In this document: positions 1 to 10,900 of the stretch, piece by piece
Layout of the letters: every line of letters starts with the position of its first letter
Numbering within the stretch: position 1 is the stretch's first letter
Assembly (NCBI GenBank): GCA_026419785.1
Contig: JAODTK010002087.1
Span: 1-64,000 of the forward strand
Direction of reading: 5' to 3'
Length of the DNA stretch: 64,000 nt
From: Sclerodactyla briareus
Lineage: Eukaryota > Echinodermata > Holothuroidea > Dendrochirotida > Sclerodactylidae
Notes under the pieces: generated by a model
Told to the model about the DNA's origin: nothing
Database searches by the model: none
The model's input: the letters and a program-made list of their open reading frames with translations, nothing else
Made by a program: the position numbers and the translations under genes

Positions 1-1480
1 GTTTAAAAGTGTATTTTTTCGATAGGAAGTGTTTCACACCTGTGCGATTCCGAAACGATACGATAACGTTATCGGACTCCGATTGGAAAATATTTTCACT
101 TTCTCGTACGACAATTTATCGATGCGATAATGCACAATGCAGTGATATACTTGCGCAATTCTGCGAAGAGTATGAAACGAACGCCAAAACAGTCTATTGG
201 GGGCGGTTTGGCGTGAAAAGTTGTTCTCGTGATGAATCAAGGGTTTTGAGAATGTATGGTTAAGTGATGTATCCGAGGAAGACATTGGCCTCTGCTTGAG
301 CTTCTCGCTCATTTGCCGCAATGCACGGGACCTACGAACCATTATTTTAATTCGAATCATGATGCCTTCCCCATATCAAATGTAGCGTGGCAGTGAGGTA
401 AATGGGGAAGGGCTGTTGCGGTCGGCTCCCAACCGATTATCTGTGACATGCAAATAAGAGATATTGGGTGTTAGTATTGATGGCCAGGGGAGGGGGGTGT
501 TGTTGGCGTGTTTGAGAGGGTAGGTAGGAGGGAGTTTTCCCATAGGGGGTCGATCCACAGACTGACGTCTTGACGGGGGGGGGAACAAACCTTCACCCTA
601 CCTCATGTTAAGAGAGATCGGAAGAAGAACGAAGGAGCAACGGAATAAGCTATAGGATAATATAGACCGTCGAGCTAACGCCATGTTAATAATGTCATGT
701 CGGTCAGTGAGGAAAGTAGTTAGGGTAACGGTGACGGAGCCGTAGGCTTATTTTCCTTTCTCACGTGCTGTTCTGAGCCTAGTAACCAAGCTCCAGTTTT
801 CATTGTCAATTGACTGAATTGACTGAATTGACTGGAATGCCTCTTGGCTACCCTCACTCTTTACTTTATTATTGTACCGATGCTAATGTAAGTCTGGGTG
901 TCCATCGAAAGGGTAGGCAGGGATGGTGATGTCAGCTGTCTGATTCGTGGTCGTTAATTGCGCTTCTTTGGGTATCCCCGGTGGACGAATACCCCCACCG
1001 CGTTCGGTCTCCACGAGACCCCTTGAGTTAAGGTCCCGTCCCCGGGGCGGACACGTACCCTGGTTGGCGCAGCTCGCGGTTACCTCGGAGAGTTGGGGGG
1101 GGGGGGTAGAGCTCAGGACAATGCTTGACGACTAGAGAAACGCCTGTAACTGTTGTTGGTCGCTTCAAAATGGTCGATAAACACGATTCCCGCCTCCTAC
1201 AAGTACCGAGAACGACCCAAGCTTCGATTGCTTTGAAATGTTGGGTATTCAACCCTTTTGCCGACGATGCTATTCCACCGTCTGAAGCGACAACAGGGGG
1301 AAACTTGTGCTTTTCGCGCTAAATCCGCACCCACGTTCTCCTTCATTCCGGGGGCGCCCGATACAATCCAGATTAAATTTATCGTATCGTCTTGTATCGC
1401 ACAAGTGTGAAAACTCCATCCAATAAATTTAACGTATTCGTTCGTGCGTATCGCACAAGTGTGAACATCGCATTAAAAAG
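1..1480. repeat. Unassigned sequence with related repeat motifs at both ends
   Basis: No gene was recognised. Bases 28-60 read TTTCACACCTGTGCGAT followed by ACGATACGATAA, and the reverse complement of 1,373-1,414 reads TTTCACACTTGTGCGAT followed by ACGATACGATAA. The two ends are therefore imperfect inverted copies of one motif. The right copy is itself duplicated in tandem (1,374-1,423 and 1,424-1,475, both ending in TATCGCACAAGTGTGAA). A palindromic GATAACGTTATC sits at 62-73. A non-autonomous DNA transposon or foldback element reaching the window edge would explain this, but no target duplication can be checked. The middle contains G/C-rich homopolymer tracts (569-583, 1,097-1,107) and only short, non-conserved reading frames. 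Confidence 0.35.
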
Positions 1481-4120
1481 CTTAGTGGCGGAGTCCTTCC
1501 GACTATCTATTTTCCTTTCTCGAGGCTGCCCGCCCTGCCCCTCGAAAAGTCAATTCACATAACAATGAAATGCAGACCATTGTCACTGAACACTCGGCTT
1601 CCTGAAACACCAAACCATTGGCAAAACAAGTAGTTCAGTCAAAATTGATGTATTTCTAATTTCTAATTGGCTTTAAATTGTTCTTGGGGACATTCTATTC
1701 CAACCTCCCTAATTATGTGAAGTCCTGGCCCCGTAGCTGCACATATGAACACTGGGTACAAAATGTGGGTATTACTAACACTGCTCCAAGAGAGCTTCCA
1801 GTGTAATATAAATTCGCACAGTCTTTCTGGGTCAGCATGCCAAGTGATGTTTATAATTAAGGTCAGTGTAGGGGCCCAGGAGAGGTGATGAACATTCAGA
1901 AGTGGACAATTAGGCCTCAGGGTAGAAAGGCCAGGTTTTGACACGATATTATGCTCATAGGCAGCATGGGTGTGGATATTATACTCCTTTCTGCAGTGCC
2001 ACAAGACATTCAGTCTGTCCCGGAAATTGTGTAGTGGTAATGGAGAGTGGACAACTTGTGAGTCATACAGTTGGTATTTACAGTATTACACACTAATTAC
2101 TTGGGGTGGCATCTAAAGGTGCAGGGTGCCTCAATTGGGTATCACATACTACTGGCCTGGGGGGATATATATATCTGGGCACCGGGCACAAGTAATTTCA
2201 TAATATATATTTTTTATCTCGTGACACAAGCAGCTAAATAATTTGCTTAGTGGCATGTGGCCACACGAAAAATTCATCAGTTCAAACGACGTGTAGGCTC
2301 CCATGCAACCAGCGAAACTACATGCATTCGCCTAGAAACGAACAAAGTTTCCCATTACAACATCCCTCAAAAAAATATTGGTGCCAAGAATGTCAGTGTC
2401 AAACATCAAATTTAACAAAATTCCAGTGTTTTAGGCTGTTTTCTAAGTTGACCGTTCACACGTGTGCATTCCTTGAGATGTTCGTGATAGGTCGGATTGT
2501 GGTAATTACGTTAGTCTAATTCACTTATTGCAGGTTGTCCCAACAAGACGAATCTGGTTCATCACAAAAAATTAGCCCTCATTTCACAAGGTCGAAAGGA
2601 CAAACGAGGTCACCAAAAGGTTAAATGAGGTCGAAGGAGGTCACCAGATGTAGATCGCCCGGACGAACAAAACTTCCCAGTACGACATCCCTCTAAAATT
2701 TGTTGGCAAGATATTTAATGATTTGTTCTTATGAGGGGACCGCAAATGACCTTGACCTAACACCAATACAATAGGTTCATCCTCCCATACGTCAACCACC
2801 CATACCTAATTTAATTGATGATACATGCCTGCGTTCGTTAGATATCGGGCAGACAGTTTCTGAAGTTTGCCCCTCTCGGACCTTAGGTGCAAAACTGTAT
2901 GAAATGGCACCAAAAATCAATAGGGATCATCCCTTCTATATGTCCAACCCACAAGTAATGTGAACTTCATAAATGCTTGCCTCTTTAGATATGTGCTGGA
3001 CAAGGGATGTCAAAACACAAACAACCCATTACACACGCGCGAGCCCGGTGCGTGACAAAAGGCAAGGAATAAAAAGTTCAGAGCCTTGTAAAATGCGACC
3101 AGCTGCCATTGTGATGAGGATAATCACCAAATGAGGACTGTTTATTTCTTAGGGCGTTGTGCAACTATAATGATAATTTTCGAGCATGAGAGTCAACTTT
3201 GATGGCAAGGACGAAATCGTTTTTGAAGCCATTGCCCATTATTCACATTCGACTCACCCTGCAAGATTATGGAAAATGACTCCTACGAGTGGCAGATCAC
3301 AATGACTAGCCAATATTACATGTCGCGTTAGTATGCCAATGGAATTAGTTTGAAAGTAAAACAAGTTGTGGTAAAACAAAGTATCAAAAGCCAACATAAT
3401 TTGGTTAGGTCATGCACCGCACCAAACCAATTGCTGCGCTGCAGATTAGAATCATTCGCAGTCCGTTCGTCCCGGATGACGCCCTGCATGTGGTCACGGA
3501 AAGAAGGAGGTGTTCTAATTTTTAACATAAGTGCCCAATGCACAATAGCTCACTTCGGAGCGGTGATTCCCGCTAATATGGCCCAACTTAACGATTATCC
3601 TATTTAATCACTGTAACAGGGGAAGAAGGTTGTGTATTTTCAACAAATTGTCGGAACCTAATGAACACTCAGATGCGCGCCCTCCATTTGGTGATTTGTG
3701 TGACCAGTTTATATATCGATTTGGAAACGGAATTCCAACATGCCGTTTAGGAGGCACTGATTTCAATTATGTATTGCAGATGCGGCAGCGTTGTAAAGTT
3801 CTAAGGACACACAAACGATTAGAGGGAAACGCTTTCTGAAATGAGCCGAATAGACTTATTAGACATTATTAGATTAGAGAGATTAAGACACAATACAATA
3901 AAGGAAATATGGCCAGAGTGTTAGGTATACAATCTGGAAAATCCAACATTTCTCTCATTTTGGGGGTTCATGCCTAGTGCATGAAATCTAAACAGTTGAT
4001 TAATCCTAAAGTAGAATACTGAGACCTTGACAAATAATCCCATTCCAGAGTTACAAAAGGGCATTGCGCCATTGTCCGTTTGTGACAACTTCTCACAACG
4101 CCGTCTCTGTCCACAGGTTA
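1481..4120. repeat. Gene-free stretch with degenerate dispersed repeats
   Basis: No exon was recognised. Two diverged copies of one motif are visible at about 2,336-2,400 and 2,664-2,715. Both contain GAACAAA followed by a CCCA.TACRACATCCCTC block and then a GCCAAGA or GGCAAGA block. The stretch 2,555-2,660 repeats short AAGGTCGAAAGGA / GAGGTCACCA motifs. The blocks at 2,755-2,860 and 2,900-3,010 are also diverged duplicates (AATAGG followed by TCATCC, then ATATG/ATACG TC.AACC). This looks like an old tandem-organised interspersed repeat. Nothing else was seen. Confidence 0.35.
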
Positions 4121-4129
4121 TATTGTGTG

Positions 4130-4785
4130 ACTTCATCAATTTCGATGGATAGAGTTGTTCAGAACCTGAATATGGCCAAAATCAGGTACACCAAATGTTT
4201 TCAAGTTTTGAAAAATCTGACCCACCAATTCCTCTCGACTTATGTTAATGGCTAACAGACCGTTACCTATGTGACCTCAGACCTGACCAATCCAACGATA
4301 GGTACATGTCCCCTCCTGGGGATTACACCTACTAGATATGAGCTTCATCCGATCCAGGTGGGGTCAATTAGTCGAGTTTTACAATCATAAAACTGGCCAA
4401 AAGTATAGGCTTTTGTCACAAACTTTCTAATTTGACTAAAATTGCACCGGCAAGAACCTGGACCAAAACCAATAGGATTTCTGTACTCTCCACAGAGGAA
4501 AGCTATACAATTGCATTTCAACTCTTGATCTGACCAACCATGCTGGACTATCATGTTTACAGCCAGGTTTGCAGACTTTGACCATTTGGTGACCTCAGAT
4601 GACCTCAGACCTGACCCCAAACGATATGGGCCATGTATTTATCATGGGGAACATACCTACATATGAGCATCATCCATCTAGAAGGTCCAGTACAAGTGTA
4701 TGTACAGCAGGGGCGTCACACCACATAGACATCCACACTGTCATGACTGCATAGATCCCTCGGACTTCGTTAGGAATTAGAAAAT
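4130..4785 (-). mobile_element. HINE-type repeat, minus-strand partial copy with head end
   Basis: Two core units run on the minus strand: GAGCTTCATCCGATCCAGG at about 4,340, then a second unit with GACCTCAGACCTGACCCCAA at about 4,600. The right border is the family's head end, where 4,742-4,779 reads as the reverse complement of the GGAATCTATGCAGTCA block present at the heads of the large array. The copy lacks a recognisable hairpin tail, so it is 3'-truncated or decayed. Confidence 0.6.
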
Positions 4786-6145
4786 TGGTTGATTCATTTC
4801 TTAGACCTGAATCTGAAGAAACATGGACCAGCCATTAGGTGGCAAGTCATCACTATCAGTGATTTACATGCTTGTTTTACACGGTGGGATTGTTACCAGT
4901 TTTTTAGGGCAGTTCTGTACTACACAATATTCAATAAAGGATGGAGTGAACACAACAAACAATTTCCATTCTGTTTTCATTCCACATATAGTTTCATTAA
5001 AATAACTCTCTGAATATACTTCTCTATTGCCTCTGAACAAATTGTTATTCCAGCTTGGTGTAATCTACTGCACACCTTAGCTTGGCACAGGACATCGGTA
5101 CCATCAGTCACTATTGGAATTAAATAATAACTGTCATGGGACCATGCCGAGTAACACTGCTAGCACATTCGGGTATTCTACATGTATCTAGAAGCCTGAA
5201 ATTACAACATTCAACAAAATTTACTGGTTTGTGAATCTTTGTGTACTTTTCCACCCCACCCCCCCCCCACGCCATTGCAACATCTGGCAATCTTTTACAG
5301 TAGACCGGGCTGGCAACCCTATTGTACTTTTCATTTTTATAGGGTAAGTTGAATAAGTGAAATAGAATTTAAGATTCTCACGAACCCCCTAGGAAAGAAA
5401 TCAGACACTTCTCGGTGCTGATGAAAGAAAGCATGTGATTGAAAACGTCTTCCCATATGATTACAACCTTGAGTCTGTAATCACGTTGTTTGGTTGTTCA
5501 ACATTACCCTTCCTGTTCCGTTCCTAATAGCTTTTGGCAAGTGGATTCAAAATATGCGATTGCCATATTCCCACGCTCATCGACAGCCTTCTTATTGATG
5601 CAGACCCCCTACAATATTCAAGGAAGTCCAACGCAGCCACTGGATTATAATATTGGTGGCCGTATGCTATCATTTCAGTTGCAGCATGTTTGTCTGAGAT
5701 TTTTTTTTTTTTTTCACTTGTTGAGCTTTCTCTGGATTGTTTCCTAGCTCATTTGGAGCAAAACAGAGAGTGGTTTGTAGTATGAGTACACCAGGAATCT
5801 AACCTGGCATCAATGGCTCTAGTCACTTCACTATTTGCCTGTTCCATGTGTCCAGTGATATCCCAGTTGATATCCCCCAGCACAGACAGATCGGAGCTCT
5901 TCATATATATATTGAATATCAGCGACTTGTCAGTACCACCACTTGTGGCTCACTCTTGACAACCCCCCATACTTTATGTATTCCCTGGGAGCCTGTTTAT
6001 TAGGCTTCATAGAGAGTCAGGGTCAGGAATACGTGAGTGCTGTTTTGAAAACAGCCAGCTAGGCATATCGAGCCCTTGGCAGGCCAGATATTGGCCTATC
6101 AGTTCAGATTTGGCAGGTAGCTGGCCATAGGTTGCTTATGTCTGG
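4786..6145. other. Gene-free stretch
   Basis: No conserved exon, RNA gene or structured repeat was recognised. The sequence is AT-rich with a C-tract at 5,255-5,270 and a T-run at 5,700-5,714. Reading frames here are short and lack splice-like borders. Confidence 0.4.
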
Positions 6146-6148
6146 TGT

Positions 6149-6268
6149 AATCTCTGTCGACTGGTCCCTTCCATAACTCCATGACAGAGTGAATGAGCTC
6201 CACTAAATCTCTATAGACTGGTCCCAGCTGTCGTAACCCCATGACTGAGTGAATGAACTCATCTAACT
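6149..6268. repeat. Two-copy tandem duplication of about 60 bp
   Basis: Copy 1 (6,149-6,205) and copy 2 (6,206-6,268) share AATCTCT..GACTGGTCCC, a variable middle, and CCATGAC.GAGTGAATGA. A minus-strand reading frame crosses both and gives duplicated peptide motifs (IHSVM..L..GPV.RD). It has no recognised homology and probably only reflects the duplication. Confidence 0.6.
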
Positions 6269-6278
6269 CTGTTGATGA

Positions 6279-6518
6279 GTGAAGCATAACCCGGACCTAA
6301 TGAAAGCCGTGTTGTATCAGAGTCTACTCTATTCTACTCTAGCTCTCTGTGATGTGATCAACCCCCAGCTGGTGCAGCTGTTAAAGCTTCTGCAGTCCGA
6401 GGGGCTCTATGGGGTCGGTGAGCAGTGGCAGTATTCCTCTCACTTTAATAGCTGTAGGGTAGAAGTATCAAAGAGAATTGAAGGACAACTGCAGGATAAT
6501 ATAAAAGCTAGTATTTAG
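6279..6518 (+). CDS. Unidentified open frame, possible exon
   Basis: A 79-residue frame with protein-like composition includes a leucine-rich amphipathic stretch (QLVQLLKLLQSEG) and a charged end. No splice acceptor or donor was clearly seen at its edges, no family was recognised, and it lies next to a tandem duplication. It could equally be chance or a decayed exon. It is listed because it is more protein-like than its surroundings. Confidence 0.15.
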   Translation: MKHNPDLMKAVLYQSLLYSTLALCDVINPQLVQLLKLLQSEGLYGVGEQWQYSSHFNSCRVEVSKRIEGQLQDNIKASI

Positions 6519-6930
6519 CTGGAAAAAAACTGAATGCGTCAGTTCCAACCGGAAGTTCATATACTTTCCATTTATGAAGTAACAGTCCTTTGTTTGAAGT
6601 TTGTACATGTTTATCGCGCAAGATCGAAAAGCATCCACATCATGCAATGATGAATGATGTCATACTTGCACAAACTCTGGAAACGATCTCTGTTTTCTAT
6701 TGAAATTCACCATTATTTTCCCCCCGAAAAGCTTTAGTCTAGGGAGATATTGTTTGTAGTGGATGGTAGGTGTTGATGGTTACTTTGGTGAGAGAAAGAC
6801 AAAATGTGTTGACTTATTCAACAAACTAAAACAACAAAATACATTACATACTGACAATAAGTTGTGAATGACCTTAATAGGATAAAAATGATCATTATTA
6901 GCTGGAGAAAAAGCTGTGTGGGTCAGTCCA
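6515..6930 (+). repeat. Dispersed repeat family A, plus-strand copy
   Basis: This region is matched in inverse orientation by 17,040-17,390. Shared landmarks include AACCGGAAGTTCAT near one end, the CTTGCACAAACTCTG region, and GTTGATGGTTACTTTGGTGA near the other. The start motif TAGCTGGAAAAAAACTG is partly repeated at about 6,899 (TAGCTGGAGAAAAAGCTG). The class is unknown. No reading frame and no clear terminal inverted repeat were seen. Confidence 0.6.
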
Positions 6931-7684
6931 AACCTGAATTCGTCCGACTTTCGGTCACAACCTTGCTCTCAAGTAATCGAGGCTCCGACGACAACACTTT
7001 TGTAGAGCCAGTGCATTACTTCTCCCACATTTAATGGTAGCACTGTGGTGCTCTAGCTACAATCGTCTGTTGGTCTATGGGGGTAACAGCAAGCAGTGGT
7101 CATAGCCCACTCCCAAACCCCGAAATCTTGTAATGGGTAAAATTAACATTAATAGTACGAACGCTGACAGCAACTCCCCTACATTCCGTTGAGCAGTGGT
7201 CATATTCTACCCCCTATACCCCGATGGCCTGTATGAGAGAAGGAACCTCATTATTAGAGCCATTGGCAGTGTGATATCAACGAGCATCATATTATCATTG
7301 ACATATCCTTCCTGCCATGTGACACAAATTTTCTCTTCATATTTGTTTGCCACCAATCCTCAATAGGTTTGTCACAATACCTGCGAGCATTCAGATAGTG
7401 ACACAATCCGGCTCAAGGCAATTTTCTTCTAGCCTCGGTCTCGGCAGCAAGGTTCTCGGCCTTGTGGCTTCCCGCCTCAGAATTGGTTGAGGCCAGGGGC
7501 AAGTCTACTTCATATTCGGTAACAAATAACTCCCCAATACAAAAGTTGTGAGATTTTGGTTCCAACAAATTTCTTGAAAGAAAACGGCCAGTTCATCCCA
7601 AGCTTTCTCATTAGCTCAAATTTGTACAAATGGCTACAATCATTTAACCCACGTCAATTAAGAGCTGGGACGAACCCCCCGCTT

Positions 7685-7741
7685 CCCCTATTCAATGTTG
7701 CTGCGACGAACCGCGCGAGTCACTGCAACATTGAATAGGGG
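7685..7741. repeat. Perfect 17-bp inverted repeat (hairpin)
   Basis: The left arm 7,685-7,701 (CCCCTATTCAATGTTGC) is matched exactly in reverse complement by 7,725-7,741. They enclose a 23-base GC-rich loop containing CGACGAACCGCGCGAG. The perfect arms stand out against degenerate surroundings. It may be the end of a foldback element or a very recent inversion duplication. It lies just beyond the last recognised OMA1 exon copy. Confidence 0.75.
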
Positions 7742-7874
7742 GCCAGGGGAACCAGCAAGGAAAAGGACTATGTAGGGCAAGTTCCCAGAGTTTGTCCCAG
7801 CTATTTCTGCAAAGATTGTAGCTATCCAGTGACCATGTTGGCCTACTGTGTGCAGGTGCTCGTCTGTATGGGTT

Positions 7875-7956
7875 TCAAACCTTAGGTATAGTTCCTGGAG
7901 GTGTTTTATCTTGCTGGCTGTGTGATGGGTGTGTACTGGGCTTCATCCAATCATCC
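7875..7956 (-). CDS. OMA1: Last tandem copy of the OMA1 THPSH exon, with stop
   Basis: It begins like the other copies (GGATGATTGGATGAAG) but diverges at the 3' end. The donor GTCAGT is replaced by AAGGTTTGAAAC, which gives ...IPKV and a TGA. Two one-base differences (AAAA for AAA, CTATA for CTTATA) cancel each other. Either the protein ends here, short of the vertebrate cysteine/proline-rich tail, or the GTTTGA is a weak donor to an unseen last exon. Confidence 0.55.
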
Positions 7957-10900
7957 CTATAACCAGCCAACACATCATACAATTTTAGGTATATTTACTG
8001 ACCTGAGGTATAAGTTCTTGGAGGTGTTTAGCTCGCTGACTGTGTGATGGGTGTGTACTGGGCTTCATCCAATCATCCCTATAACCAGCCAACACATCAT
8101 ACAAATTTTAGGTATATTTACTGACCTGAGGTATAAGTTCCTGGAGGTGTTTAGCTCGCTGACTGTGTGATGGGTGTGTACTGGGCTTCATCCAATCATC
8201 CCTATAACCAGCCAACACATCATACAATTTTAGGTATATTTACTGACCTGAGGTATAAGTTCCTGGAGGTGTTTAGCTCGCTGGCTGTGTGATGGGTGTG
8301 TACTGAGTAGAGCTACATCTTCCCATCTCCACTATTTTAGCCATGGCCTCCCAGAAACACTGACTCTCTCTCACATCAAAGCATGCCTAGGGGTGAAAAA
8401 ATATTTATTCTCAATGCACACATAATCAGTCACTCTATTCTTTTAATTAACCCCTTGATACCTTTTCAATCAAATTCCTGAACTCCATATGTATCATTGG
8501 TTGATGAAAATACTGACCAACTTTCATGATCATCAGATCTATTCTGTAGGAGGAGAAGCTGCTGGACCACTCAAATAAAACGCCTGAACGTTACCTTAAA
8601 ATTGAATTCGACCCTCAAATTTCCTGAAAACCCCACATATGACCATCAGTGAGTGAATGGTATACTGACCTCCCACAATGTCATCAATTCCATTCAATGT
8701 GGAAAGAAGATCATTTTGTTCATATGACCCCTCAAAATTACTGTTTTGGCTGGAATAACCCCTATATTACCTTTGACCTCAAGCCCCTGATAATACGACT
8801 AAATTTCTGATCATCCAATAAACTGTAGAAGAGAAGAATTTTGTCTATTGCACGAATGGTGGAAGATTATTATGCTCGGATGACCTACCAAATTTTAGAA
8901 CCCCCCAGATGACCTTCACTTGGTCATCATGTGACAAAGTGTCCATAATGATCAAAGCAAGGATGTAGGAGAGGCAACTTGGATCTATTGTAAAACCGAT
9001 ATACAGGCTGACCAACCAAAACCCCGTATTCCTACCATGACTCCATATTTGACAAAATTAGTACACCAGTGTTGATATGTAGTATGATGTGACTGACAGA
9101 CATTGCAACATTGCCATAGTTAGAACAACAATAACCAGTCATGGTAACTTCCAACCAATGGAGGATTGCTCTCCATTGGCCTTGGACCGCCAACTTCTGA
9201 CAGGTGGATTGCCACAATCCCAGCTACGTCCCTGACCTCAAAATTACAAACCACTCCATATGCTCTCATCACAGTCAATACTATCACTTAATCTCTTGCC
9301 ATGAAACCCTAGAAGCATGTTTTTTGTAATTAAGAAAGTCAGTAGAGGTGGGAAGAGAAACTTTAGTCAAAGAATGAAAATTCAGAAACAGGTAAAAAGG
9401 TGAGTCAAGGGCACAACATGGACCCAAACCAACATACTATACATTATTAACCTCAAGCCAACATTCACTGAAGTTGACCAACATCCACTTCATTGTTAGC
9501 TTGCACCAACATTCACTGCAGTGAACCACCATCCACTTCACTGTTAGCTTGCACCAACATTCACTGCAGTGGACCACATCCACTTCATTGTTAGCTTGCA
9601 CCAACATTCACTGCAGTGGACCACATCCACTTCATTGTTAGCTTGCACCAACATTCACTGCAGTGGACCACATCCACTTCATTGTTAGCTTGCACCAACA
9701 TTCACTGCAGTGGACCACATCCACTTCATGTTAGCTTGCACCAATATTCACTGCAACGAACCAACATCCACTTCACTGTTAGCTTGCACCAACATTCACT
9801 GCAGTGAACCACCATCCACTTCACTGTTAGCTTGCACCAATATTCACTGCAACGAACCAACATCCACTGTATGTTAGCTCAAACCAGCATCCACTACATT
9901 GAGCCATTATAGCTTGTGACCCACATCCACTGGTAAAAGCTCACCTTGGCAGCTAGTAGAAGGCCCACTTCATCAGCCTCTTCTCCAGTAGACCGACTGT
10001 AAGGCATCTTGAGCAGCAACTACAAAAGACAAGTATGAGTTTGGACACATACTAAATTTTTAACATGCTGAATCAGTCCAACAACTAATCAGGTAGTGGT
10101 TCGATGACATGTGGCTTCCTAATGGCCCAATGAAGCTACTCAACTGTTCAAACAGAATAGCAGAAATTGATCCCTTAATTACCTTTGACTCCAATTATAG
10201 ATATGACCCCATATGTAACATAGTTAAACGACCATAGATATATCCGACAAACTTTATATGCATTATCCATCTATTGTAGAAGTACTAGACTGCTCTCTTA
10301 CAATATAAATATCATGGTGTTGAATTCACCTAGTATATTCTTTGACCTAAAAACCATGAAACATCCCAAATACTATCCATTGACAAATGATAATACTGAA
10401 TATATCTAATGATTATCCAGTCTGTTCTATAGAAGGTTGTTCAAACAAAATAGTGAATTGTTCCAAAGATGACTTAACCTCAAAATCATTAAAATTCCAT
10501 AGGAATATTGGTCATTGATACAGGATTAAGGCTGTAACCTGCTATAGCAGTTTGAAGCTTGCATAAATTAGGCAAAATAAGGAAATAAGGAAAATTTATG
10601 ACTTCAGTTACCCTGGCTTTACCCTTTCAACTTCTCACAACCCAAATGATAAAGCACACCTTAAAACAGGGAGTCATATCTCCCAAAAAAGTTTCATGAA
10701 AACCCAGCAAAAACTGAAAGAGGTGTAAATCAGCAAATACTACTTGCCTACAATTGACTACATATACTATGCCAAAGTGATCAGTTCGTGTGTAACCAGA
10801 ATATAATTTGGTGCATTCATGTATAAGGAAAGATTTGAAAAAAAAAAAAAAAAAAAATTCTTTGGTTATACTTGCACTAGCAGAGGATCGTCCTATTCAA

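Larger units (their letters stand above)
7870..8320. repeat. Tandem array of ~122-bp units, about 3.7 copies
   Basis: Each unit reads, on the plus strand, ACCTGAGGTATAAGTTC...GGGTGTGTACTGGGCTTC...ACACATCATACAATTTTAGG. The middle copies are almost identical, implying recent amplification. On the minus strand each unit is one complete OMA1 exon plus a short spacer with GT and AG ends (see the exon entries). The outer copies are diverged. Confidence 0.9.

Noticed and set aside
947-1322. Ribosomal RNA fragment suggested by GC-rich text
   Set aside because: No conserved rRNA block could be recognised.
9616-9807. Histidine-rich periodic peptide frame
   Set aside because: It is a by-product of the 47-bp minisatellite in an OMA1 intron.
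9430-9905. CRISPR-like array
   Set aside because: There are no unique spacers between repeats and no cas genes, and the context is an animal genome.
10838-10857. Poly(A) as a processed pseudogene tail
   Set aside because: No retrocopied coding sequence was recognised next to it.
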